In this document: in pieces, positions 58,370-63,869 of the stretch
How the letters are laid out: every line of letters begins with the position of its first letter
How positions within the stretch are numbered: the first letter of the stretch is position 1
NCBI GenBank assembly: GCA_025617745.1
Contig: CM046864.1
Span: 28,396,199 to 28,460,198 of the forward strand
Direction of reading: 5' to 3'
Length of the DNA stretch: 64,000 nucleotides
From: Heliocidaris erythrogramma
Lineage: Eukaryota; Echinodermata; Echinoidea; Camarodonta; Echinometridae
The notes under the pieces: generated by a model
Told to the model about the DNA's origin: nothing
The model's input: only the letters and a program-made list of their open reading frames with translations
The model's database searches: none
Position numbers and translations under genes: made by a program

Positions 58370-59072
58370 GCTACTACTACTACTACTAAAACAACTACTA
58401 CTACTAAACGACTACTCCTGCTGCTACTACCTTTACGCACTGCAGCATATTTTACTAGTTAGCAATCCTACTGGAGGAAAAATACAAAAATTAAACATTC
58501 AAGGTTGATTTAACATATAACAAAACCCCCAAAACGTGTACATCAAATCCCAAGATGATTTAGCTCACGTCATATGAACGTTGCAAAAGGTAAAATTACC
58601 TTGAAGTTGTAAGTACATGTACTTGTTTAATTGTTTTCTTTTGGGGGTGATTGTTTGCTTTGTTTTATTGTTATTTGGGGTCTTTTCTGATAAAAAAAAC
58701 TGAAGAATGACGATATCTTCTAAACAGGTGGGTCGCTTAGCTTACGAGATGATGCAAGATCGTGACGAGGATGCTGCGGCCAAAGCAATTACCGTGGATA
58801 TGGACAAACAGTATTTTTTCTTTGGAGACAAGGGCCACGAGCAAATAGCACTGTACGAACACAAACCGCGGGGCAATGACGAGATAGAACTGCGTCCTGG
58901 AGACAATATTTGGTTGGATTTTCTTCACATAGAGAGGGATGGTTATTCTACTGGAAGAAACCCGAGGCTAAGTTCTCGAGGGTATGGCCGTTATCCGACG
59001 TATAAAGTCGAGGATAAGATAAAGATCGCAAAGATGCCTTCTTACGACGGAGCTAAGAACTTTCATTTGTAA
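33647..59072 (+). CDS. FUT8: Alpha-1,6-fucosyltransferase (core fucosylation), 9 exons
   Basis: FUT8 transfers fucose from GDP-fucose to the innermost GlcNAc of N-glycans in the Golgi. Nine exons with GT/AG junctions add up to 1773 nt, 590 residues plus stop, against 575 in human. Domains: N-terminal anchor (about 5-27), coiled-coil stem (30-165), catalytic GT23 core, SH3 domain (about 505-570). The conserved cysteines at 208, 216, 222, 226, 234 and 270 match the human pattern. R371/R372, K375, E379, Y388, D415, D459 and S475 match human donor-site residues. The human Asp410 equivalent is Glu416. The human Cys472 equivalent is Gly478. Start: ATG 33647 has A at -3 and gives a short tail; an in-frame ATG at 33602 would add 15 residues. 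Confidence 0.95.
34621..34745 (+). CDS. FUT8: FUT8 exon 2: stem
   Basis: The acceptor 'acattcag' at 34619-34620 restores the frame (AA+A gives Lys). The donor is TTAG|GTAAGT. Encodes a poorly conserved stem segment ([16 protein letters not shown]...). The region just upstream is not pyrimidine-rich, but T-rich tracts lie at 34470-34510. Support comes from the frame fit and position, less from similarity. Confidence 0.8.
34978..35300 (-). mobile_element. tRNA-derived repeat (SINE-like) in FUT8 intron 2
   Basis: Shares 'gttttgaagactttga', 'gcaaaagaaaatttt', 'tgaatattcatgccga' and 'ataaaccgtatt' with 20570-20850. A minus-strand tRNA-like head (35092-35160) has A and B boxes. It lacks the inverted ends and telomere-like tract of the other copy. 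Confidence 0.65.
36118..37102. mobile_element. 985-bp TA-flanked TIR element in FUT8 intron 2
   Basis: The ends are CAGTGCGTCC and GGACGCACTG, flanked by TA at 36116-36117 and 37103-37104. The outer 'agttggaaaaa' motif recurs inverted near the right end, and 'ttggaaaaagtctcccc' is repeated internally (36131 and 36368). TA target use suggests a Tc1/mariner-type non-autonomous element. 'gagacgcacggtat' near 42935 looks like a decayed end of the same family. Confidence 0.8.
37103..38118. other. Rest of FUT8 intron 2
   Basis: GT-rich and T-rich intron sequence with a G run at 37855-37868. No further element is recognised. The frame 38019-38118 upstream of exon 3 is intronic. Confidence 0.5.
38119..38305 (+). 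CDS. FUT8: FUT8 exon 3: stem coiled coil
   Basis: Acceptor 'tattttag', donor CATAG|GTAAAT. Encodes [20 protein letters not shown], clearly related to the human RRRIENGAKELWFFL segment, which forms the helical dimerisation stem. Confidence 0.93.
38306..39349. other. FUT8 intron 3
   Basis: Contains a short inverted stretch 'ccattgttagtgggggg' and 'cccccactaacaat' (38577-38621) around a small loop and a trinucleotide TAG/CAG/ATT microsatellite (39238-39345) that runs up to the exon 4 acceptor. Confidence 0.6.
39350..39464 (+). CDS. FUT8: FUT8 exon 4
   Basis: Acceptor 'attataag', donor CTCCAG|GTTGGT. Encodes [20 protein letters not shown] and [14 protein letters not shown], matching the human IMTDLYY...[21 protein letters not shown] region, and ends in phase 0. 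Confidence 0.93.
40360..41995 (-). pseudogene. IS630/Tc1-like DDE transposase, frameshifted and split
   Basis: The minus-strand frame 41814-41341 contains [16 protein letters not shown] (first Asp), [16 protein letters not shown] (second Asp) and [12 protein letters not shown] (Glu), the catalytic triad and context of IS630/Tc1 transposases. The N-terminal part ([18 protein letters not shown]) lies in another frame at about 41880-41815. The C-terminus resumes at about 40590 and ends at a TGA at 40360, after a 753-bp insertion. The original protein would cut and paste DNA at TA; this copy is dead. Confidence 0.85.
40591..41343. mobile_element. 753-bp palindromic hAT-like element inside the transposase
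   Basis: Flanked by the 8-bp duplication GTTGTGTG at 40583-40590 and 41344-41351. The ends are TAGCCAAGATTGGC and GCCAATCCTGGCTA, and the arms are near-perfect inverted repeats for about 340 bp around a short centre (about 40935-40990). An 8-bp target duplication fits hAT-type transposition. No coding function is seen; frames 40634-40969 and 40932-41294 are mirror images of the same arms. Confidence 0.9.
42088..43496. other. FUT8 intron 4 middle, low-complexity
   Basis: Contains A-rich sequence, C runs (42410-42424, 42470-42480) and a decayed TIR end near 42935. No gene is recognised; proline-rich frames over the C runs are artefacts. Confidence 0.5.
43497..43532 (-). ncRNA. Possible hammerhead ribozyme remnant
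   Basis: On the minus strand a perfect 5-bp stem (GTGAC / GTCAC) encloses CCGATGAG, a short variable stretch, GAAA and then CGTC, matching the order of the hammerhead core (CUGAUGA, GAAA, GUC) apart from one core change (U to C). Stem II looks weak. Hammerheads are known from Penelope-like elements, which supports the reading; activity is doubtful. Confidence 0.4.
43631..44640 (-). pseudogene. Penelope-like RT and GIY-YIG endonuclease, broken
   Basis: The frame 44737-44144 covers the RT C-terminal part ([44 protein letters not shown]). It continues in the same frame after one TAG at 44144-44146, where Trp is expected, into the endonuclease ([22 protein letters not shown]...[12 protein letters not shown]). 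YVDD lies in another frame near 44590, so a frameshift occurs near 44490. The product would have nicked and primed insertion. Confidence 0.85.
44641..45966. other. Rest of FUT8 intron 4
   Basis: T-rich and AT-rich intron sequence with a G run near 45809-45817. No element or gene is recognised. Confidence 0.5.
45967..46204 (+). CDS. FUT8: FUT8 exon 5: cysteine-rich start of the catalytic domain
   Basis: Acceptor 'ttttaaaag', donor GGAG|GTAGGT. Begins [14 protein letters not shown] and contains [20 protein letters not shown] and SETCLDDSG, closely matching human FUT8. All six cysteines that form three human disulfides are kept. Confidence 0.97.
46407..47090. mobile_element. TTAA transposon, copy 3 (decayed) in FUT8 intron 5
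   Basis: Matches copy 1 from 'cttaatacttttattgc' to 'gccatatttgtgattttctt' in the same orientation. It has an internal deletion between 'aagacgccactgtat' and 'accaaactctttataat', and both terminal AGTAGAACACT ends are gone. It is older than the two intact copies. Confidence 0.85.
47419..47438 (+). repeat. C20 run forming the polypyrimidine tract of FUT8 exon 6
   Basis: Twenty uninterrupted C residues end 11 bases before the exon 6 acceptor AG (47448-47449). No other pyrimidine tract lies between them apart from 'tcccactct'. Confidence 0.9.
47450..47702 (+). CDS. FUT8: FUT8 exon 6: catalytic domain
   Basis: Acceptor 'ccactctag' preceded by a 20-base C run (47419-47438), donor GG|GTAAGT. Encodes [20 protein letters not shown] and [15 protein letters not shown], strongly conserved with the vertebrate enzyme. 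Confidence 0.97.
47839..47961. mobile_element. 123-bp palindromic MITE with 8-bp target duplication
   Basis: The two ends are perfect inverted repeats of about 40 bp (CATGGGCGCCAATCC ... GGATTGGCGCCCATG) around a C/G-rich loop. They are flanked by ATCAAATC on both sides (47831-47838 and 47962-47969). The ends are identical, so the insertion is young. It lies in FUT8 intron 6. Confidence 0.9.
48127..48358. mobile_element. 232-bp MITE with ATAGAGTACC ends, copy 1
   Basis: The ends ATAGAGTACCGCAGTG and its inverse (CACTCGGGTACTCTAT) enclose 'gtgacgtcat' and 'atgacgtcag' next to each end. The same family, inverted, lies at 55367-55934 in intron 7. Confidence 0.8.
48991..50440 (+). pseudogene. 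DIRS gag-like region, frameshifted
   Basis: From ATG 48991 ([16 protein letters not shown]) several overlapping frames in all three phases (49184-49477, 49714-49992, 49938-50450 and 50162-50440) give Ser/Pro-rich sequence with a basic tract ([18 protein letters not shown]). Position and composition fit the poorly conserved DIRS ORF1. No single frame stays open. Confidence 0.5.
51200..51729 (+). pseudogene. DIRS reverse transcriptase core
   Basis: Frame 50972-51451 gives [34 protein letters not shown] (RT blocks with the first Asp). After a frameshift near 51400, frame 51436-51729 gives [17 protein letters not shown], with the catalytic YLDD, and [18 protein letters not shown] fragments of this type (with WLL after YxDD) are typical of DIRS elements. 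Confidence 0.85.
51730..52600 (+). pseudogene. DIRS RNase H-like region
   Basis: Frames 51826-52107 and 52137-52448 show [16 protein letters not shown], with the conserved Asp of RNase H, and later [18 protein letters not shown], the RNase H end typical of DIRS. The frame changes near 52100 and 52400. Confidence 0.65.
52604..53503 (+). CDS. DIRS tyrosine recombinase
   Basis: The main frame 52844-53503 (219 residues) holds the catalytic pattern: Arg in [12 protein letters not shown] (about 52967), HDTRS (about 53346) and Tyr in FISCYLRD near the C-terminus (about 53450). The N-terminal SAM-like part ([20 protein letters not shown]) lies in frame 52539-52796. A stop and frameshift near 52797-52840 separate them. 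The enzyme would recombine the circular DNA copy into the genome. This is the best preserved part of the element. Confidence 0.85.
53955..54242 (+). repeat. (CCCT)n / C-rich microsatellite, ~285 bp
   Basis: A run of C followed by almost pure CCCT and CCCTCT units fills the segment. Strand bias is complete (pyrimidines only). Proline/serine-rich or Glu/Gly-rich frames across it are artefacts. It lies in FUT8 intron 6, just behind the DIRS element. Confidence 0.95.
54243..55179. other. End of FUT8 intron 6
   Basis: Holds a T run joined to a G run (54351-54382) and again T then G runs (55089-55118) about 60 bp before the exon 7 acceptor. No element is recognised. Confidence 0.5.
55180..55356 (+). 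CDS. FUT8: FUT8 exon 7: GDP-fucose binding motif
   Basis: Acceptor 'atgttaatag', donor AAAAA|GTGAGT. Encodes IHVRRTDK, the signature of alpha-1,6-fucosyltransferases, then [11 protein letters not shown] and [10 protein letters not shown]. Arg371/Arg372 correspond to human Arg365/Arg366. ATDE replaces ATDD of the human protein. A MITE begins ten bases after the donor GT. Confidence 0.97.
55367..55934. mobile_element. ATAGAGTACC MITE, copy 2, interrupted, next to a splice donor
   Basis: An inverted copy of the 48127-48358 family. It starts ATAGAGTACCGAAGTGCTGACG ten bases after the exon 7 donor dinucleotide and ends 'gtcggtagtctat'. It is interrupted by a second TIR element (55425-55752). Confidence 0.75.
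55425..55752. mobile_element. Nested TIR element TTCCCACGAACTTTTTGTC with tRNA-like core
   Basis: The 19-bp ends are perfect inverted repeats (55425-55443 and 55734-55752), extended imperfectly to 'gcgcatgcgca'. Inside, the minus strand has a tRNA-like segment (about 55565-55645) with TTAGTCCTCGGA (A box) and GGGTTCGACTCTC (B box). Confidence 0.75.
56446..56474 (+). repeat. (CA)n microsatellite
   Basis: About 14 CA units in FUT8 intron 7. Confidence 0.95.
56597..56664 (-). other. tRNA-like segment, SINE head
   Basis: The minus strand has TGGTCTAGTGGTTAAAG, a near-exact A box of the Asp/Glu tRNA type, and CCGGGATCAACTTC in B-box position. The acceptor stem is not convincingly paired, so this is more likely a tRNA-derived repeat than a working tRNA. 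Confidence 0.55.
56767..57008. repeat. Inverted repeat in FUT8 intron 7
   Basis: 'cactatgaacatgacgaacaaagaagcgg...gctcctcattgtacc' (56770-56827) is mirrored by 'ggtacaatgaggagct...cgctctcgttgtcaccgtgttcatagtg' (56952-57008). Arms of about 60 bp surround about 120 bp. Probably a foldback element. Confidence 0.75.
57110..57850. repeat. Large inverted repeat, ~210-bp arms, in FUT8 intron 7
   Basis: The left arm (about 57117-57335) contains 'atttgatgccactcatatg' and 'cacgcatgagtgaataaag'. The right arm (about 57635-57845) contains their exact complements in reverse order. A 300-bp centre separates them. The 101-codon frame 57574-57879 lies over the right arm and is not a gene. Confidence 0.85.
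57984..58134 (+). CDS. FUT8: FUT8 exon 8
   Basis: Acceptor 'ccaaaaacag'. Encodes [27 protein letters not shown] and [11 protein letters not shown], matching the human block that holds Asp453 and Ser469. The only donor that keeps the frame into exon 9 is AAC|GTCGGT, a weak site. GTACCT four bases downstream is an alternative that would break the frame. Confidence 0.92.
58330..58430 (+). repeat. (CTA)n microsatellite in FUT8 intron 8
   Basis: Runs of CTA/CTG triplets with interruptions. The poly-leucine frame across it is an artefact. Confidence 0.9.
58728..59072 (+). CDS. FUT8: FUT8 exon 9: end of catalytic domain and SH3 domain
   Basis: Acceptor 'tctaaacag'. Encodes [10 protein letters not shown] and then the SH3 domain ([47 protein letters not shown]), ending NFHL and TAA at 59070. 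Relative to human the SH3 loop has two extra residues and the GNHW tetrapeptide is LHIE; His543 aligns with human His535. Confidence 0.97.
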   Translation: MGRLAYEMMQDRDEDAAAKAITVDMDKQYFFFGDKGHEQIALYEHKPRGNDEIELRPGDNIWLDFLHIERDGYSTGRNPRLSSRGYGRYPTYKVEDKIKIAKMPSYDGAKNFHL

Positions 59073-59148
59073 CCCCGAAACATTGTATCAAAGTCCATTG
59101 ACCCTGACTTTTTGTTTTGCTTTCTTTCTCTTCTGGATATGATTATTA

Positions 59149-59497
59149 GGGGTCCGCTCGCTATTCATAAGGACCGCTATTCATAACGCGTGTTAAATGA
59201 ATATCGGGTTTTCTATGAATAGCGGTCCTTATGAATAGCGAGCGGACCCCTTGCGGTCATAAGGACCACTATTCATAACTATTCATAAGGACCGCTATTT
59301 ATAACGCGTGTTTAATAAATAGCGGTTTCTATGAATAGCGGTCCTTATGAATAGTGGTCCTTATGAGTAGCAAGGTAATATGTCTATGGTTTGCTCACTA
59401 TTCATAAGGACTGCTATTCATACAAAACCGCTATTCATTTAATCACGAGTTATGGATAGTGGTCCTTATAAATAGCGGTCCTTATGACTAGAGAGGT
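59149..59497. mobile_element. Foldback element directly downstream of FUT8
   Basis: A perfect inverted pair 'ggggtccgctcgctattcat' / 'atgaatagcgagcggacccc' (59149-59250) encloses further 'aaggaccgctattcata' units. These are repeated and inverted several times out to 59497. It begins 77 bp after the FUT8 stop. It supplies the first AATAAA downstream of the gene (59314-59319). Confidence 0.8.
59314..59319 (+). promoter_or_regulatory. Candidate FUT8 poly(A) signal AATAAA
   Basis: First AATAAA after the FUT8 stop codon, 242 bp downstream, lying inside the foldback element. No cleavage-site evidence is available. Confidence 0.35.
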
Positions 59498-59612
59498 TAC
59501 CCCGATTATTGTAGTTACTAATATTTTTATTGTTAAATCACGACCAAGTCGCTTACGAAGAAACAGGCAGATTCTAGTTGTTTTATCCACGGTCAACTTT
59601 TTTTCTGATATA

Positions 59613-59652
59613 TAGTGTATATATATATATATATATAGTTATATATATATTA
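59613..59652. repeat. (TA)n microsatellite
   Basis: TA-rich run of about 40 bp immediately before the LINE fragment. Confidence 0.85.
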
Positions 59653-59663
59653 TGTAGAATTAT

Positions 59664-60624
59664 CAATTCAATTCAGTATTTATTTCCAATTCATAAAAAT
59701 GAACAAAGTCATATACAGACAAATAAAAAGGATAATTACAACATGTCAATAAAACATGAACAAAGCAATCAAAAGTAATAGGAAAGGTAGAGTTGTTACA
59801 TGGTTGAATATAAATGAATGGAAAAGGGGCATGCACTAAAAAGCCAAGAAAAGGCTTGTATGAACGCACATGCCCAACGTGGATTGATGTTTAAAATAAT
59901 ATTGCTACCATGGATGCAGTAATTAAGTACAGTACCAAGTAATAATAATTAAAACTAAAATACAATAAACCGAGAAAGTAAAACAGGACAAAATATAAAA
60001 ACACACAACATACATATAGTCATCCTAACATAAATTAATAATTGCTAAGTAATTTCTTTTTGTATTGTCTTTTAAAACTGTGTATTAATTCTGCTAAATT
60101 CCTAACTATTCCATAAAGTGGGGCCTGTATGTCGTATGGAATATTTAGATCTATCATTTGAGAAGGCCAACCTGTGAAATTGATTACGTGATCTGGTAAA
60201 ATAATTGTGAATATTAGAGTTAATTGAGAACATGTTCATTAAATATGGCGCTAGATTATTTGTGTGGTAGCGTTGCATTATTGAAGCAATTTGAATCCTA
60301 GTAATATCTGGAAGTTTAAGTGTTCGTAATGATTTAAATAACAATGATGTTGGTGCATTATAGTCCGTTTTCATACATATACGTATTGCTTTCTTTTGTA
60401 AAATAATTAATTTTTGTAAATGGGAAGAATATGTGTTACCCCATATTGAATTACAGTATGATAAATGGGACAAAATATATAAGAATTGTAAAGAGTGAAG
60501 TAATGTGATCATTCCAACATAAGTTATTGTTAAAAATTACTCCTAAAAACTTTACTGAATCATAAAATATCAATTGGGTTACGTCAACCTTAAAAGATAG
60601 GTCAGTCTGATTATATGGTTCTAG
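59664..60624 (-). pseudogene. 3' fragment of a CR1/L2-like LINE
   Basis: The minus strand carries the end of a LINE reverse transcriptase: FLGVIFNNNLCWNDHI (60570-60520), then, after a frame change with about 30 residues missing, HLSYCNSIWGNTYSSHLQKL and FTRSRNQFHRL...TLWNS (60512-60102). A 3' UTR follows and ends in 'tgaattgaatt' at 59664. It is related to, but clearly different from, the LINE at 6600-11420. Its 5' side is cut off by the minisatellite-armed element. Confidence 0.8.
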
Positions 60625-61792
60625 GACAATTACCCCCTGGGCAATCACCCCCCGGAAAACTACCCCCAAAAAACAATTACCCCCCCCCCCCCCAGGACAA
60701 ATACCCCCTGGAAAATTACCCCCCCCCCCCCCCCACGGACAACCACCTCCCGAGGACAATTACCCCCTGGAAAATTACCCCCCGGAAAATAACCCCCCAG
60801 GGACAACTACCCCCAAGGACAATTACCCCCCCCCCCCCCCAGGGAAAACTACTTCCAAGGACAATTACCCCCTGTAAAATTCCCCCCCCCCCCCAGCAAC
60901 TACCCCCAGAAAGAAAGTCACTAATATTTTTTAAATGATATTTCTTCATGAAATTACATGCTCTAACAGCTATTGATCATTTTTTCCACAAAATTAACGT
61001 TTTTAGAATAAGTTTTATGTAACAAAAATCATCTTCCTGCACGCCGATTCTTGCTCAAGAGCTACAAAATCAAATGAAATTAATGTACCAGAAAGCAGAT
61101 TATTTACTTTATTTTTAAGCACCGTGCATACTAATAAGTCTTGGAGGTAAATTTCATTCTGAAATAATTACTGAACCAGAAAGCATAATATCTTACTTCA
61201 ATATAAAATGGATCATGAGATAGATCATGAAATAGATCATACAAAGGCAAATAGACGATCAGTTGATTAGCAAAATTACAGAGGATGCATAAATGATGAA
61301 AACTTACTCCTTATTTTCTTTGTTGGGTCCCCTTTTCTTTTGGCGACAGGATATAGCGCGTATACTCGCTCATAGATCTGCGCGCAACCTATTATTAAAT
61401 TTCCTAAATAGAAATTTAATCAGAGGTTTAAATTATCTTTAGAACACTTTGTGATGATTCCTGCCTTTGTTAAATTCACCCAAGAGTGGTAATTTTCTGG
61501 GGAATAATTTTCCCGGGGGTAATTGTCCTGGGGGTGATTCCCGGGGGGGGGGGATAATTTTCCTCGGCGGTGGTTTTCTTTTGGGGGTAATTTTCCGGGG
61601 GTTAATTGTCCTTGGGGGGGGGGGGGGATTTTCCGGGGGGTAATTGCCCTCGGGGGTGGTTGTCCTTGGGGGGTAATTTTCCGTGGGAATATACGGGGGG
61701 TAATTGTCCTGGGGGTAGTTGTCCTTGGGGGGGGGAGTAAATTTCCGGGGGGTCATTGTCCTTTGGGGGTAATTTTCTGGGGGGTAATTGTC
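60625..61792. mobile_element. Inverted repeat with minisatellite arms, GACAATTACCCC ends
   Basis: The left arm (60625-60915) is an array of 15-18-bp units such as 'ggacaattaccccctgg' and 'ggaaaattacccccc'. The right arm (about 61485-61792) is the same array inverted, ending GGGGTAATTGTC. A 570-bp unrelated centre separates them. Proline- or glycine-rich frames over the arms are artefacts. It looks like a Foldback-type element. No target duplication was found. Confidence 0.75.
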
Positions 61793-61810
61793 AAAATTGT
61801 GACAAAACAA

Positions 61811-63843
61811 CCATAAATGTAAAAGAAATGTCGGTACACGTGGAAATAAAAGGTTTGAATTTCCTTTTTTTTTGTCTTCATATATCTTATTCAATAAATG
61901 AGGAGGCATACATTGATTATACAAAAATGTGTTTGTTCTGTCCTTTGGATGGTTTTTAGTGTAATGTATTGTCTGTCCGGCGAATTTGAATAAAACTCTT
62001 TTGAAATTTTATTTCACAGATATGAATAAGCCATTTTCGTATTGCATTCAAATTACATCCACCTGTTCCAAGTCATTGTATTTCAAAAGTCAGAATTTCA
62101 TACATAAAATGTTGCTAGGTCGGGCAAACAAAAAGGTTTGTCCAACTTAACAACGCCAAATACATGCAATTCGCATTCTGACTATTGGAGAAATAGGTTT
62201 TAATAGGTAAATGTACAACGTGTATAGATTTGAACACATTACCAACAATGACCTATTCGATCATAACCTTCTGCAGTGGATCGTCAGGTATGACGAATTC
62301 GAATGAAACCTGACGAAATTGAATGGATAAATGTTCATTCTAAGGGTTCTTAGAACGAAATTGAAGTGAACAATGGTGAAATTTAAATGAAAAAAGGGTT
62401 AAAATGGAAGGGAAAACCTATATTTATGATTCGGTTATATTATTATATTTGATTTGATTTGATTTGATTTATTCACCAACAATAACATCATGTGTACAAG
62501 ATTTGTCACACAGTAAATATTGTTAAAGGATTGAAACTTAAATGATAATAGCTGGTAAATGGGACCAGAAAATAGCACAAGTGCTAGTCGAGCCTGGCCC
62601 CTCTACAAAATTTACATAGTAGAAGATATTAATTCCATTACAAACATAACAATTACAACCACATACATAGATAGCATGGTGTTACATGGACATGTACATG
62701 TATATAGAGAGTAAAACATTATACTTCATTACTTAAAAGGTGTTCTTTTAATGATTTCCTAAAACTACATACTAAAGTTACATAATTATCTCGCTGCCCG
62801 AATATGAAGTGGTGTTTGCCCGAATATCTGAACTTTCAAAATCCTCGGTGGAGGGGGCTGCAGCCAATTGCCGAAGTTGAATATTCTTTCTCCTCGTTGC
62901 CCACATATGACGTGGCTGTTGCCCGAATATCGGAACTTTGAAAATCCTCGAGGGGGGCTGTGGCCTACTGCCGAAGGGGGCCGCCCTTTTCCCCGATTAT
63001 TAATTTTCCAAGTTTTTCCTTCTATTTCTTTCCTTCCCTCTTTCTTTCTTTGTTTTCTTTCTGTTTTTGTTTTCCTTTTTACCTTTTCTTTTTTTTCTTC
63101 TCCTTTCTCTTTTCTCCTTTTCCCTTTCCTCATCCCTCTCCCTTTCCCCCTTCTTTTCATTTTTGCCGAAAGCGCTGGCGCATTTGCCGATAGCAAAAAA
63201 AAGGAAAAAAAGGTCACCAGAATTTGGGGTTCCTTTTTACTTCAAAGTTTTCTGACAAGCAAAATAACAAAATTAAAAAAAATAATAATAATAATCAGTT
63301 TTTCTTGTTTTGGGGTGACTTCTCCCCCGGCCCACCCCTGGATCCGCCCTGACCCCATCTAATAAATAAATGATCGTGTCCTATAGGCCTTTTGTTGGAA
63401 TTGAAAGCAATTTTTTTTAAATTGAATGTAGTCACTTCGATCTTCGTGTTCTTCCTGGTAATAAGCCTACGATCATGACATTTATCACCCTCCCACCTTC
63501 TCTCTTCTTTTCTCTTCTCTTTTCTTCTCCCCCTCTGTTTATCTTTCTCTCTCTCTCTCCTTTTATCTTATCTTTTCTTCTCCCTCTCCATCGTTCTTTT
63601 TCCTTTTTTTAAGGCTGAGAAGTGGGACGGTCAATACAGACGGGCCTGAAAAAGACGATCAAACAGAATGATAAATTATTATTAAATACACAGAAAATCT
63701 GGAGAGAAGAATCAAATCATGTGCAGAGGTACCAAACAAATATGTTCAATGTTTGATTTATCTAGGCCTACCACTTTAGCACTTTTCGTAGTCATATAAC
63801 ACATGTTCAACAGAGTGTAAGGTATCAACTACGTAATAGTTTC
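61811..63843. repeat. 2 kb duplicated block, copy 2
   Basis: Direct-orientation copy of 23670-25730. Visible differences: about 50 bp missing near 62790, about 30 extra bases near 63620-63645 ('agtgggacggtcaatac'), 'actacgta' for 'actaggctacgta', and small length changes in the pyrimidine tracts. Its left edge lies 18 bp from the minisatellite-armed element. Confidence 0.9.
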
Positions 63844-63869
63844 TTCCACAATACAGCTAGCATTTATTT

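Noticed and set aside
60615..61924. Proline-, tyrosine- or glycine-rich frames resembling structural proteins
   Set aside because: They arise from the minisatellite arms in inverted orientation. No start context or splice support.
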